This document shows, one piece after another, positions 42,816 through 52,318 of a stretch of DNA of 64,000 bases (positions are counted from its first letter, which is position 1; each line of letters opens with the position of its first letter). The notes under the pieces are model-generated. The model was not told the origin of the DNA, made no database searches, and was given only the letters and a program-made list of their open reading frames with translations. The stretch comes from Bradyrhizobium lablabi (GTDB lineage: Bacteria > Pseudomonadota > Alphaproteobacteria > Rhizobiales > Xanthobacteraceae), in assembly GCF_018131005.1 (NCBI RefSeq), contig NZ_JAFCJK010000002.1, positions 1-64,000 on the forward strand, written 5' to 3'. The position numbers were made by a program, and so were the translations under genes.

Positions 42816-44039
42816 TCACGGCCTCTGATAGATCACGCGCCCGGCGCGGATCGTGTAGGCGACCTTGGCGAGGTTGCGGACATCGGCCATGGGATCGCCG
42901 TCGAGCACGACCAGGTCGGCGTCGAGCCCCTGCTCCACCCGTCCCTTTTTCACAGCCTTGAAATACCGCGCGGGATTGGTCGTCAGAGAGGCCAGCACCT
43001 GGCGCTCCGACAACGCACGGTGCATGAGCTCGTATTCCTGCGACGTATCGTACTGCTTCGTGAAGCCGACATCGGTCCCGAACAGTACGGGCCCGCCGTT
43101 CTCCGAAAATTGCCTGACCTGGTTCACGGTCACGTCAACTAGTCGAGCGGTCACGTTGGGATCGAGGACGACGGTCGTGAAGAGCGCCAGCGTCGGAATC
43201 AACGCAATGCCCTGCGCCTTGAATCGCGCGAGCTGCTCTGCCGTATATCCGCTTTCAGAGGGCGTGGTATGCGCGAGCACATCGACGCCGGCTGCGATCA
43301 CCGTCTCCACACCGGTCTTGTTCTGCGGATGGGCGAATACCGGCTTGCCTTGCGCATGCGCCACGTCGACCGCCGCCTTGGCAATCGCCGGGTCCATGTT
43401 GATGACCGGCTTGTCGCCCATGAACGCACCGGTAAACAGCTTGATGCCGTCTTCGCCCATTCCAAGATAAACGCGCGCGAGCTGCGCCGCTTCATCGGGC
43501 GTCGTGACTTCGGGGAGCTGCACCTCACGGGGCACATAGACGGGGTGGCCGCCTTTGGGAAACATGTTGCCGGCGACGCGAATGTTCGGCCCCGGCACTT
43601 CGCCGGAATCGACGCGGCGGCGCAGCGGCAGGGTGTCGGCAGGATCCGAGCCGAGATCCCACACCGTGGTGAAGCCCCAGCGCGTCAGCATGTCCTGCAT
43701 GTGTTGCGTGAGCGGCGCAGCCGGTGCATTGGCAGCGTTGCGCCAGGCGGCCTCCGTGAAATGGACATGGCTGTTCCAGAAGCCGGCAACGATCGTCTTG
43801 CCGGCGCAGTCGATCACGCGTGCGTCGTGCGGGACCTGGACCTGATTTGAGTTGCCGACGGCCGTGATGACGCCATCGGTCGCCACGACGACGGCATCCG
43901 CCACCGAAGCCGCCTCCGGCGCGGCATAGAGTGTGCCTCCCTTGAGCACGAGCGTATCGGCGTGGGCGGCAGCGTTGAAGCCGACGATCGAACAGAGAAA
44001 TCCAAGCAGAAGCGTGATGCGGAGCGACGTTGCGGTCAT
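42816..44039 (-). CDS. exported amidohydrolase family protein, 407 aa
   Basis: The start at 44039 gives a signal peptide (LLLGFLCSIVGFNAAAHA). The urease/dihydroorotase-like metal motif is HVHF after the early strand, followed by an N-terminal strand GKTIVAGFWNSHVHFTEAAW, further His in PVFAHPQNKTG and VLAHTTPSE, and Asp in LFGTDVGFT. These are the alpha, beta, gamma and Asp metal ligands of the superfamily. It is one of the imidazolonepropionase-like hydrolases; substrate unknown. Confidence 0.9.
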   Translation of the reverse strand: MTATSLRITLLLGFLCSIVGFNAAAHADTLVLKGGTLYAAPEAASVADAVVVATDGVITAVGNSNQVQVPHDARVIDCAGKTIVAGFWNSHVHFTEAAWRNAANAPAAPLTQHMQDMLTRWGFTTVWDLGSDPADTLPLRRRVDSGEVPGPNIRVAGNMFPKGGHPVYVPREVQLPEVTTPDEAAQLARVYLGMGEDGIKLFTGAFMGDKPVINMDPAIAKAAVDVAHAQGKPVFAHPQNKTGVETVIAAGVDVLAHTTPSESGYTAEQLARFKAQGIALIPTLALFTTVVLDPNVTARLVDVTVNQVRQFSENGGPVLFGTDVGFTKQYDTSQEYELMHRALSERQVLASLTTNPARYFKAVKKGRVEQGLDADLVVLDGDPMADVRNLAKVAYTIRAGRVIYQRP

Positions 44040-44161
44040 GCACAAATCCCATCGATCATTGCCAGTATCGCCATGAGCCAGCCGCGGCGGACGATAGCGC
44101 ATCGCCATGACCTCGCTTTGATCGTTCTTGCTCTGCCCGCTCAGGCACCGGCACGTCCGGG

Positions 44162-45376
44162 TCACTCCTCCGGCGCGTTCTCGATCGGGTCGAAACGGTC
44201 GGCCTCGAGCCCGAGCAGGTTCCAGGATTGCAGCATATGCGGCGGCAACGGCGCTGTCGCATCGATCACGCCGCCGCGCGGATGCGGGATCACGATGCGG
44301 CGGGCGAGCAGATGCAGGCGGTTCTGCAGACCGCCGGGCAACTCCCAGTTCTCCTTGTTGAAGTATTTGGGATCGCCGACGATCGCGTGATCGATATGCG
44401 CCATGTGCGCGCGCAATTGGTGCGTCCGCCCGGTGACCGGCTTGAGCGACACCCAGGCGAGCTTCTGCGCCGAGGTCTCGACCACGGCGTAGTAGGTCAC
44501 CGCGTGGCTTGCACCCTCATCGCCATGCGCCGCGATCCGCATGATGGTGTCGTCCTCGCCCTCCTCCTTGGCAAGATAGGTCGAGATGCGGCCCTGCTTC
44601 GGCTTCGGAACGCCCGCGACCAGCGCCCAATAGATCTTGCGCGCGGAGCGATGGCGGAACGCGCCGGTCAGATGCGTCGCGGCAAAGCGTGTCTTGGCGA
44701 CCAGGAGGCAGCCCGAGGTCTCCCTGTCGAGGCGATGCACCAGCCGCGGCTTCTGCCCCTTGGCGTCGCGCATCACCTCCAGCATCTGGTCGACATGGCG
44801 CGTCATACCGGAGCCGCCCTGCACGGCCAGGCCTGCGGGCTTGTTCAGCACCAGCACGTCGGCGTCCTCGTAAAGCGTCATGTCCTTCAGCGCCTGCAGC
44901 GTCCTCGTGGCGGCTTCCGAGAGCACGCCGACCGCCTTCGGCGAGTCGAGCCGCAGCGGCGGGATGCGCACGCTCTGCCCCTCCTCCAGCCGGTCCTTGG
45001 AGTCGGCGCGCTTGCCGTTCACTCGCAACTCGCCTTTGCGGACGATCCGCTGAATGTGGGAGAACGACAGCCCGGGAAACCGCGCCTCGAGGAAACGGTC
45101 GACACGCATGTTGTTCTCGTCGGCCGTCACCACGACGGTCTGCACCTTGGTCGGCAGCGGCAACCCGTCGGCAACCTTTGCCGGCGCTGACATGACGGGC
45201 TCGGGCCGCTCGCGCAATTCACGCCGTGGCTCGGCGAAGCGTTGCGGCTTGCCGTCCGCGCGATGCGCCGGCGGGCGATTGCCCTTCTTGCGATCGTCCG
45301 GCTTGCGGCTGCGATGCCCGGATCCGCTCTTGGCGCGGTCGCCCGGCGATGTTGTCCTCTTGATGCGACGGCTCAT
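44162..45376 (-). CDS. RluA-family pseudouridine synthase, 404 aa
   Basis: The start at 45376 removes nine upstream residues. An N-terminal Lys/Arg-rich extension of about 75 residues precedes an S4 RNA-binding domain (about 95-160) and the catalytic RluA domain with HRLDRETSGCLL (catalytic Asp in the HRLD motif) and the RTHQLRAHMAHI C motif. It modifies 23S rRNA or tRNA uridines; the exact target (RluC or RluD type) is unclear. It belongs to the conserved rarA-rluA-ATP12 neighbourhood. Confidence 0.92.
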   Translation of the reverse strand: MSRRIKRTTSPGDRAKSGSGHRSRKPDDRKKGNRPPAHRADGKPQRFAEPRRELRERPEPVMSAPAKVADGLPLPTKVQTVVVTADENNMRVDRFLEARFPGLSFSHIQRIVRKGELRVNGKRADSKDRLEEGQSVRIPPLRLDSPKAVGVLSEAATRTLQALKDMTLYEDADVLVLNKPAGLAVQGGSGMTRHVDQMLEVMRDAKGQKPRLVHRLDRETSGCLLVAKTRFAATHLTGAFRHRSARKIYWALVAGVPKPKQGRISTYLAKEEGEDDTIMRIAAHGDEGASHAVTYYAVVETSAQKLAWVSLKPVTGRTHQLRAHMAHIDHAIVGDPKYFNKENWELPGGLQNRLHLLARRIVIPHPRGGVIDATAPLPPHMLQSWNLLGLEADRFDPIENAPEE

Positions 45377-45511
45377 GGCGGTTTTTCGGCTCCGGATCCG
45401 CATTGTGCCTAGCGCAAATGCCGCGAATCGTCACGGCGGAATCGCTACAAATCCTGCGCGACATCGGCCATGTTGGCCCAAGCACGCGGGCAACCGGCGG
45501 GGAATTTTCTC

Positions 45512-46453
45512 ATGAGACTTGCAAGATCGGCTTTGGCGGCGGCGGCGGTGATGATCGCAAGCTCGGCGCTCGCGCAGCAGAGCCCGATGCCCGACGATCT
45601 GGCCTGGAAGCTGTTGGAACTTGGCCGCGTGGTCGATCCGCCGAGAACGGCCCCGCTCTACGCGCCGCTGCAGCAGAAAGAGCCGTATGAAGGCGTGAAG
45701 GTGGAGCGGGACGTCAAATACGGCCCCGCCGATCGGCACCTGCTCGACGTCTTCACGCCAGCGACCAGCTCATCCGCGCGGCCGGTGCTGATCTACATCC
45801 ATGGCGGCGGTCTCGTCGCCGGCAGCAAGCGCGCCCCGGGCAGCCCGTTCTACGACAACATCATGCTGTGGGCAGTGAAGAACGGCTTTGTCGGCGTCAA
45901 CGCCACCTATCGTCTGGCGCCCGCCTTTCCATGGCCGGCCGGCGCCGAAGACATGGGCGCGATCGTCGAGTGGGTGTCGGAGAAGATCGGCGCGCGCGGC
46001 GGCGATCCCGCCCGGGTCTTCCTGATGGGCCAGTCGGCCGGCGCGATCCACGTCGCAAGCTATGTCTCTCACCCAGAATTTCACAAGGTGAAGGGCGGCG
46101 GCCTGGCCGGGGCGATCATGATATCAGGCATCTATGATCTGACGGCGTCACCGGCGGGCGACGCCGAACTCGCCTATTTCGGCTCCGATCCGTCGCGCTA
46201 CGCCGAACGCTCCTCGCTGCAAGGGCTTCTCGCGAGCCCGATCCCGCTGATGGTCACCGCTGCCGAGCTCGACCCGCCGCGCTTCGTCGAGCAATTCGAA
46301 CTGGTGAAACGCGCGGCCTGCAAGCGGCTGAGCGGCTGCACGCGCACGTTCATGCTCCCCCAGCACAGCCACATGTCGGAGGTCTATTCGATCAACACGT
46401 CGGATACGCGCCTGACCGATGAAATGTTGGACTTCGTGAAGACCGGGAAGTAG
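45512..46453 (+). CDS. exported alpha/beta hydrolase (hormone-sensitive-lipase-like), 313 aa
   Basis: The start at 45512 (MRLARSALAAAAVMIASSALAQ) is a signal peptide. The esterase/lipase family motif HGGGLVAGSKR, nucleophile GQSAGAIHV and His in PQHSHMSEV are clear. The fold is that of the HSL/BD-FAE group of carboxylesterases. Substrate unknown. It is divergent from the RluA gene, with its own start. Confidence 0.9.
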   Translation: MRLARSALAAAAVMIASSALAQQSPMPDDLAWKLLELGRVVDPPRTAPLYAPLQQKEPYEGVKVERDVKYGPADRHLLDVFTPATSSSARPVLIYIHGGGLVAGSKRAPGSPFYDNIMLWAVKNGFVGVNATYRLAPAFPWPAGAEDMGAIVEWVSEKIGARGGDPARVFLMGQSAGAIHVASYVSHPEFHKVKGGGLAGAIMISGIYDLTASPAGDAELAYFGSDPSRYAERSSLQGLLASPIPLMVTAAELDPPRFVEQFELVKRAACKRLSGCTRTFMLPQHSHMSEVYSINTSDTRLTDEMLDFVKTGK

Positions 46454-46462
46454 GCCGGCAGG

Positions 46463-47140
46463 TCAGAACAGCCGCACCTGAACGGCAGTGCTGGCAAGCT
46501 TCGGCGAGCTGGCATCGACCACCTTCTGAACCTGCGGGAATTTCGCGCGCAATACTTTCTCGACTTCGTTGCGCAGCGCGGAATCATTCTCGGCCGACAC
46601 GAATGCAACAGTGCCGGACGGCAGGCGACTCGCGTCGTTGAGTTCGGTGAAGTCGGTAAAGACCGCGTTGGCGCTATAGCCCCTTTGCAGCAGATAGTCC
46701 TGCATCTGCATCGCCAGATCCCTGCGGTCCACCATGTAGAGCACGACGACGACCTTGCTCTTGTTGGCATCGATCTGCTGCTTTTCGGCTGGCGTCGCGG
46801 CTGCGCTCGCGCCCTTCTCCAGCACGTTGACCCGCTTGCGCAGCGCCTCGAGCTGCCCCCTCACATCGGCGCCCTGCTCGCCGACATCGGCCTTGATCTG
46901 CTGGGTCTGCGTCTGCAGCTGTTCCCGGACCAGGCTGATCTCGGTGCCTCCGGGCAGCTTCACCGCGAGATTGAGAACGGTCGGTGCGACACACAGCAGG
47001 GCTGCAATCAGAAGTACGATCGCGTTGCTGTTGGGGACGTTCGGATTGTTGAAGATCCCGCGCGCCAATGCTCCGATCAGGCTGAGGCCGGCCAAAAGCG
47101 GCACCACGACGATGGCAGCGGTCAACCAGGCGTTATCCAC
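46463..47140 (-). CDS. two-TM hypothetical protein with coiled coil, 225 aa
   Basis: Two N-terminal hydrophobic segments (about residues 6-26 and 39-60) precede a helical coiled-coil region (about 75-120, LVREQLQTQTQQIKADVGEQG and EALRKRVNVLEKGA) and a C-terminal globular domain (about 130-225) with VVVLYMVDRRDLAMQMQ and a Val/Phe-rich end. The fold resembles a LytR-C-terminal-like or SPOR-like domain only in outline. It converges with the esterase gene. Role unknown. Confidence 0.76.
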   Translation of the reverse strand: MDNAWLTAAIVVVPLLAGLSLIGALARGIFNNPNVPNSNAIVLLIAALLCVAPTVLNLAVKLPGGTEISLVREQLQTQTQQIKADVGEQGADVRGQLEALRKRVNVLEKGASAAATPAEKQQIDANKSKVVVVLYMVDRRDLAMQMQDYLLQRGYSANAVFTDFTELNDASRLPSGTVAFVSAENDSALRNEVEKVLRAKFPQVQKVVDASSPKLASTAVQVRLF

Positions 47141-47189
47141 GCGATGCCCCCTGAGGTTGCCGATATGTTATGGCGATTCCAGGGGCGTG

Positions 47190-48524
47190 TCAGCCGCTTC
47201 CGCGTTGGGCCCGCAGCTTGGCCCAGTAGTCCAGCCGTTTGCGGATCTCGCGTTCGAATCCGCGGTCGGGTGGATCGTAGAAGGTCTGGCGACCGAGCGC
47301 TTCCGGGAAATAATCTTGGCCCGAGAACGCATCGGGGGTGTCGTGATCGTATTGATAGCCGGCACCATAACCCTCCGACTTCATCAATTTCGTTGGCGAG
47401 TTCAGGATGTGCTTCGGAGGCAGCAGCGAGCCGCCCTGATTTGCCGTCTGCATCGCTGCGCCAAACGCGGTGTAGACCGCGTTCGATTTCGGCGCGGTGG
47501 CCAGATAGACCACGGCCTGCGCGATCGCGAGCTCCCCCTCGGGCGAGCCGAGGAAGTCGTAGGCGTCCTTGGCCGCGTTGCAGATCACCAGCGCCTGCGG
47601 GTCGGCAAGCCCGATATCCTCTACCGCCATCCGCACCACCCGCCGCGCAAGAAACAGGGGATCCTCTCCGGCATCGAGCATCCGCGCGAGATAGTACAGC
47701 GCAGCATCCGGATCTGAGCCGCGCACCGACTTATGCAGTGCCGAGATCAGGTTGTAATGGCCGTCCGCGGACTTGTCGTAGATCGGCGCGCGGCGCTGCA
47801 GGATCTCCTGCAATTGCCCGGCGTTGAAGACCTCACCTGCGCGTGCCCCGCGCCAGACCTCTTCGGCGAGCGTCAGCGCCGCGCGCCCGTCACCATCGGC
47901 CATCCGCACCAGCACCGCGCGTGCTTCGGCATCGAGCGGCAGTTTCCTGCCCTCGACCTTCTCGGCGTTGGCAAAGAGCTTCTCTACCGCGGTCGCATCG
48001 AGCGAATGAAACACCAGGACGCGGGCACGCGACAGCAACGCGGCGTTGAGTTCGAACGACGGATTTTCCGTGGTGGCGCCGACCAGCACCACGGTGCCGT
48101 CTTCCATGACCGGCAGGAAGGAATCCTGCTGCGCCCGATTGAAGCGGTGCACCTCGTCCACAAATAACAGCGTTCCCTTGCCGGTCTCGCGACGGGCGCG
48201 CGCAGCGTCGAACGCCTTCTTCAGGTCGGCGACGCCGGAAAACACCGCCGAGATCTGTTCGAAATGCAGCTCGGTGGCGTCGGCGAGCAGCCGCGCCACC
48301 GTGGTCTTGCCGGTGCCCGGCGGTCCCCAGAACACCAGCGAGCCCAGCGTGCGGGTCTGCAGCATGCGCGTCAGCGCGCCGTCGGGGCCGAGAATGTGGT
48401 CCTGGCCCACGACATCGGCAAGCACGCGCGGACGCAGCCGGTCCGGCAGCGGATGGGGCGCGTCCTGCTCCATCCCTGCCGCGGCAAAGAGATTGGGAGC
48501 GTTACGCGGTTGTTTTGGACTCAT
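47190..48524 (-). CDS. rarA: replication-associated recombination protein A
   Basis: An AAA+ ATPase of the MgsA/RarA/WHIP family that acts at stalled replication forks. Walker A is GPPGTGKT at 67-74, Walker B is LLFVDEVHRFN, sensor 1 is VLVGATTENPS and the C-terminal tetramerisation domain has GYQYDHDTPDAFSGQDYFPE. Length 444 aa is typical. It overlaps the upstream degP stop by four bases (ATGA), implying coupled expression with the protease, which is the usual order in alphaproteobacteria. Confidence 0.96.
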   Translation of the reverse strand: MSPKQPRNAPNLFAAAGMEQDAPHPLPDRLRPRVLADVVGQDHILGPDGALTRMLQTRTLGSLVFWGPPGTGKTTVARLLADATELHFEQISAVFSGVADLKKAFDAARARRETGKGTLLFVDEVHRFNRAQQDSFLPVMEDGTVVLVGATTENPSFELNAALLSRARVLVFHSLDATAVEKLFANAEKVEGRKLPLDAEARAVLVRMADGDGRAALTLAEEVWRGARAGEVFNAGQLQEILQRRAPIYDKSADGHYNLISALHKSVRGSDPDAALYYLARMLDAGEDPLFLARRVVRMAVEDIGLADPQALVICNAAKDAYDFLGSPEGELAIAQAVVYLATAPKSNAVYTAFGAAMQTANQGGSLLPPKHILNSPTKLMKSEGYGAGYQYDHDTPDAFSGQDYFPEALGRQTFYDPPDRGFEREIRKRLDYWAKLRAQRGSG

Positions 48525-49927
48525 CCGCCCAGCGTCACGTTGATCTGTTGGCCGCCCCGCACCAGCGTGATGCGCCAGATCCGCGTCCCCGCTTTCGACG
48601 CCTTGTCGAGGTCGCTCGTCCGGGAGATCTTCTGGTTGTTCACGGCGAGGATGATGTCACCCTTCTGGAAACCGACATTGGCGGCTGTCCCATCATCGGT
48701 AAGTTCGGTTACCACAACACCCTCGGCGCCGGCGTCGAGATGTAGTTCGTCGGCAAGCGCCGGCGAAATGTTGGCGACCTTGGCGCCCTGGAACGGCGAG
48801 CGCGCGGTCAACACGATCTCGTCGCGGCCGGTGTCGGGCGCGCTCTCCAGCGGCACGGTGAGCTTCACGGGCTTGCCACCGCGCTGAACGTCGACCTGCG
48901 CGGTGCCACCGAGCGGGCGGGTCGCGAATCGGTAGTCGAACGCGTTGGGATCGTCGATGGTTTGGCCGTCGATTGCAACGATCAGATCGGACAATTTCAG
49001 GCCTGCGCGCGAGGCCGGGCTGTTCGGCGAGACGTTGGCGACGAGCGCGCCGCTCGGCAGTTTGAGCCCCAGCGTCTCAGCGATCTCCGGCGTCACCGCC
49101 TGCAGCCGGGCGCCGAGCCACGGCCGCTTCACCGCCTTGCCGCCGCTCTTGGCGGACGCCACCACGACGCGTACCATATTGGCGGGAATCGCAAAACCGA
49201 TGCCTTGCGAACCGCCTGAGCGGGAGAAGATCGCCGTGTTGATGCCGGCGAGCCGGCCTGTCATGTCAACCAGCGCGCCGCCGGAATTGCCGGGATTGAT
49301 TGCGGCATCGGTCTGGATGAAGAACTGATAGTCGGTGATGCCGACCTGGGTTCGTGCCAGCGCCGAGATGATGCCGTGCGTGACCGTTTGGCCGACGCCA
49401 AAGGGGTTACCGATCGCAAGCACGACATCACCGACCTGAAGCTCATCGGAATTGGCGAAGTCGAGGGTTGCGAATTTTTCCTTGCTGTCCTTGAGCCGCA
49501 GCACCGCGAGGTCGGTGCGGCTGTCCTTCAGGACGATCTCGGCTTCGAATTCGCGCTTGTCGGCGAGCGAGACCTTCACCTGGTCGGCGCCTTCGATCAC
49601 GTGATTGTTAGTGACTACCAGGCCCGACGAATCCACCATCACGCCTGAGCCGAGCGATCGCTGCATCTGCTCCGGCTGCTGGCCCGGCACGCCGAAGAAG
49701 CGGCGGAAAATCGGGTCATCGAGAAGCGGATTTCGGTTCTGAACGGTCTTGGCGGCATAGACATTCACCACGGCCGGCTGCACGCGCTGCACAATGGGGG
49801 CGTAGGACAGCCGCAGTTCAGCCGCTGAGGATGGCACGCGACGATCCTGTGCCTGCGCATGGGAATATTCTACAGACACCAATGCCAAGAGAACCGAAAT
49901 TGCAGCAATGCGGATGAATCGGAGCAT
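48521..49927 (-). CDS. degP: Do family serine endopeptidase (DegP/DegQ-like)
   Basis: A signal peptide (about 1-26, ending SHAQAQ) directs this protease-chaperone to the periplasm. The trypsin domain carries His109 (NNHVIEG), Asp139 (RTDLAVL) and Ser215 (GNSGGA), all intact. Two PDZ domains follow (about 285-370 and 380-465). It degrades or refolds misfolded envelope proteins. Promoter analysis supports heat-shock control: an RpoH-type promoter lies just upstream. The stop overlaps the rarA start by four bases. Confidence 0.95.
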   Translation of the reverse strand: MLRFIRIAAISVLLALVSVEYSHAQAQDRRVPSSAAELRLSYAPIVQRVQPAVVNVYAAKTVQNRNPLLDDPIFRRFFGVPGQQPEQMQRSLGSGVMVDSSGLVVTNNHVIEGADQVKVSLADKREFEAEIVLKDSRTDLAVLRLKDSKEKFATLDFANSDELQVGDVVLAIGNPFGVGQTVTHGIISALARTQVGITDYQFFIQTDAAINPGNSGGALVDMTGRLAGINTAIFSRSGGSQGIGFAIPANMVRVVVASAKSGGKAVKRPWLGARLQAVTPEIAETLGLKLPSGALVANVSPNSPASRAGLKLSDLIVAIDGQTIDDPNAFDYRFATRPLGGTAQVDVQRGGKPVKLTVPLESAPDTGRDEIVLTARSPFQGAKVANISPALADELHLDAGAEGVVVTELTDDGTAANVGFQKGDIILAVNNQKISRTSDLDKASKAGTRIWRITLVRGGQQINVTLGG

Positions 49928-49949
49928 TCTTACCTCTCGCGAAAGTCAC

Positions 49950-49981
49950 CGAATATAGGTCCGTTCGTCCCGCAATTGAAG
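49950..49981 (-). promoter_or_regulatory. RpoH (sigma-32)-type promoter of degP
   Basis: On the minus strand the -10 element at 49959-49950 reads CCTATATTCG, a full match to the alphaproteobacterial heat-shock consensus CYTATNTNNG (recalled from work on Agrobacterium). The -35 element CTTC at 49981-49978 differs at one position from CTTG, and the 18-bp spacer fits the 17-18-bp rule. The degP ATG lies 22 bp downstream, so the leader is short. Confidence 0.6.
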
Positions 49982-50284
49982 GGTATCTGCCGCATTTGAA
50001 GTGCGCCCGGCCCGCCGCATCAGATCTGTGCGCGGCCTCGTGCGCGACGGGATCTCGTGCTGCCGCGCCTCGCGGCAATTCGTGACGCGCATATTACGCT
50101 AGCGCCTCTCAACTCAGATTTGATTGATCATATTATGATAGTCATTCAAATAACCTGCTCGGGCTGTTGCGTTTGCGCAACAAGCAGAACCGGGGTTCCG
50201 TGCTAAAAGGTCGCATGACGTTCACGATGGCATTCTAGGACTGCGGTCCAGTGAATGAACTTTCAACATGGGGAATCTTCGAAC
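49982..50284. other. divergent spacer between degP and porin genes
   Basis: The 303-bp stretch separating the degP promoter from the porin start is A/T-rich at 50100-50150. It contains a short inverted repeat at 50065-50082 and no gene-like frame. It presumably holds the porin promoter. Confidence 0.5.
50065..50082. promoter_or_regulatory. inverted repeat upstream of porin gene
   Basis: The short inverted repeat I noticed here is TGTTGCG/CGCAACA with a TTTG centre; its printed position is about 50165-50182 in the window, roughly 100 bp before the porin start. It has the size of an operator for a dimeric repressor. No regulator is assigned. Treat the feature as a low-confidence candidate. Confidence 0.3.
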
Positions 50285-51877
50285 ATGGGTGCAACAAGAT
50301 TAGGTGCAATCGCGGTAGGGCTTGCGGGATTTCTCGCTGCCGCGCCGGCGTATGCCCAATCAGCAGGAGGCTCTGACGCAGAGATCGCGCTGCTGAAGCA
50401 ACAGCTCCGCATGCTCGAGCAGAAGCTCGACAAGCTGCAGAAGCAGACCAACACGAACACCGAGGCCGCCGCCGCGGCAACTGCCAAGGCGAAGGCCGCG
50501 GATGCAAAGGCTGCGCGCGTCGCGAGCGCGCCTCCGCTCATCCCGGTGAAGGGGCCGGTCGCGCCACCTGACGTGATTGTGAAGATGCCGGACAACAGGC
50601 CGACCATCTGTACCGCGGACGAGCAGAATTGCATCGCGATCACGAGCCGGGTCCACTACGACGTCGGTGGTTACGACTACCGCCCGAACTCGGCTGGGAC
50701 CGTGCCGCAAAAGCTCGACAGCGGCCAAAATCTCCGCCGAGCGCGCATCGGCCTGATCGGCAAGTTCTTCGGCGACTGGAACTATGCGCTGATCTACGAC
50801 TTCGGCGGCTCTTCCGACGGCTTTGGCGGCGCGGCGCCAGGATCGCTCCCGGGCGGTGGCACCTCAGGCATCGAGAACGCCTATCTGAGCTACACCGGCT
50901 TCAAGCCGTTCGGCGGCAAGTCGGCGCTCGAAATCGGCGTCTTTGACCTGCTCTACACGTTGGACGAATCGACGGCCTCCAACGACATTCTGTTCATGGA
51001 GCGCTCCTCCGCGACCAACATCGCGACCAACATCGCAGCCGGCGACTTCCGCTCCGCGGTCGGTGGCCGCTGGTGGAACGACACATTGTGGGTCGGCGCC
51101 TATCTCACCGGTCCGACCACGGGTGCCATTCACTCGGCGTCCAGCGTAACGCCGCCCGGCACCAGCGAACAAGTCGGCGCGACCGCGCGCATCGCGGGCC
51201 AGATCATCAGCGGCGACGGCTACTCGCTGCACCTCGGCGGTGACGCCGAATGGTTGATCACGCCTCCTCGCAACTTCGTGACCAACACGCAGTCGCTCAC
51301 GCTCGCAGACCGGCCCGAGCTGCGCATCGATCCGACCAACCTGATTTCGGCGGCGATCGCCAACACCTCGGGAGCGCAGGTCTACAGCGTCGAAGCGGCT
51401 GCAACCTATGGAGGGTTCTTTTTCCAGAGCGAGTATTACTGGTACAACGTCGAGCGAGACGCGAATACCAGCGTGCCGGCGTTCGGGGCTCCGAGCGCGA
51501 AGTTCCAGGGCGGTTATGCGCAGGCGGCCTACACGCTGACCGGCGAGACCCGCACCTACAATCCGTCGACCGCCTCCTATAACGGCATCAGACCGAAGAA
51601 TCCCTTCGAGCTCAACGGCAGCGGTTGGGGTGCCTGGGAAATCGGTGGCCGCATCAGCCAGATCGACCTCAACGATCAGCTCGGCACCCCGTTCGGCATC
51701 GCCGCCGGCCGGCAAACCGTCTACACGGCGGGTTTGAACTGGTACGTCAACAACAACATCCGCTTCATGCTCAACTATCTGCATGGCGAGCTCAACAAGC
51801 AGGCGTCGTCTACCTCGACGGTCGATGTCGGCTCGAAGTTCGATGCGATCGCAATGCGAACGCAGATCAAGTTCTGA
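50285..51877 (+). CDS. Porin_O_P-like outer-membrane porin, 530 aa
   Basis: The ATG at 50285 starts a signal peptide (MGATRLGAIAVGLAGFLAAA, cleavage after AYAQ); an upstream in-frame ATG at 50255 lacks one. A short coiled coil (about 35-60, LLKQQLRMLEQKLDKLQKQ) and an Ala/Lys linker precede a beta-barrel domain with alternating strands and the FRIRR-like RRARIGLIGKFFGDW entry, ending with the aromatic FDAIAMRTQIKF. This is the OprO/OprP phosphate-selective type layout, though selectivity is not provable. A strong terminator follows. Confidence 0.9.
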   Translation: MGATRLGAIAVGLAGFLAAAPAYAQSAGGSDAEIALLKQQLRMLEQKLDKLQKQTNTNTEAAAAATAKAKAADAKAARVASAPPLIPVKGPVAPPDVIVKMPDNRPTICTADEQNCIAITSRVHYDVGGYDYRPNSAGTVPQKLDSGQNLRRARIGLIGKFFGDWNYALIYDFGGSSDGFGGAAPGSLPGGGTSGIENAYLSYTGFKPFGGKSALEIGVFDLLYTLDESTASNDILFMERSSATNIATNIAAGDFRSAVGGRWWNDTLWVGAYLTGPTTGAIHSASSVTPPGTSEQVGATARIAGQIISGDGYSLHLGGDAEWLITPPRNFVTNTQSLTLADRPELRIDPTNLISAAIANTSGAQVYSVEAAATYGGFFFQSEYYWYNVERDANTSVPAFGAPSAKFQGGYAQAAYTLTGETRTYNPSTASYNGIRPKNPFELNGSGWGAWEIGGRISQIDLNDQLGTPFGIAAGRQTVYTAGLNWYVNNNIRFMLNYLHGELNKQASSTSTVDVGSKFDAIAMRTQIKF

Positions 51878-51887
51878 CGCAACTACC

Positions 51888-51916
51888 TTCCGGGAGCGGC
51901 AACACCGCTCCCGGAA
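51888..51916. terminator. bidirectional hairpin terminator
   Basis: Perfect 12-bp arms at 51888-51899 and 51905-51916 (TTCCGGGAGCGG/CCGCTCCCGGAA) around a CAACA loop, between the converging porin and HxlR genes. The T tract is short, so efficiency is uncertain, but the stem strength and location argue for termination. Confidence 0.75.
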
Positions 51917-51918
51917 TC

Positions 51919-52296
51919 CTATGCGGCGTGTTTCGGCTCCTTGACCGCCTCCCGCGCGGGGGCGCAGGACAATCGCTGCTGGTGGCTTTCGCCCCAGGCT
52001 TTCAAAATATCGATTACCGGCCGCAAGCTCTCGCCGATCTCGGAGAGGCAATATTCGACCCGCGGCGGCACCTCGGCATAGACCTTCCGAATCACGAGCT
52101 TGTCGTTCTCGAGCGCACGTAGCTGCTTGGTCAGCATGCGCTGGGTGATCCCGGGCATTCGCCGGCGCAGTTCGCCGAAGCGCTGCGTTCCGGCCTGCAG
52201 GTGAAACAAGATAACGCCCTTCCATTTGCCGTCGATCAAGTCGAGCGTCGCTTCGACCGCACAGCCGGGCCGATGGGTGAAATCCTTCCGTTTCAT
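51919..52296 (-). CDS. HxlR-family regulator with N-terminal Cys (redox-type), 125 aa
   Basis: The start at 52296 (MKRKDFTHRPGC) gives the minimal HxlR/DUF24 length. Cys12 sits in the segment just before the wHTH, where YodB, HypR and QorR keep their redox-sensing Cys. The domain (about 15-100) has CAVEATLDLIDGKWKGVILF and the ITQRMLTKQLRALENDKL recognition helices. It is divergent from the quinone-oxidoreductase-like gene at 52418 with a palindrome in the 121-bp spacer, so it probably represses that gene and itself, released by quinones or disulfide stress. Confidence 0.9.
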   Translation of the reverse strand: MKRKDFTHRPGCAVEATLDLIDGKWKGVILFHLQAGTQRFGELRRRMPGITQRMLTKQLRALENDKLVIRKVYAEVPPRVEYCLSEIGESLRPVIDILKAWGESHQQRLSCAPAREAVKEPKHAA

Positions 52297-52318
52297 CGAC
52301 TCCCCCAATAGTATCCAA

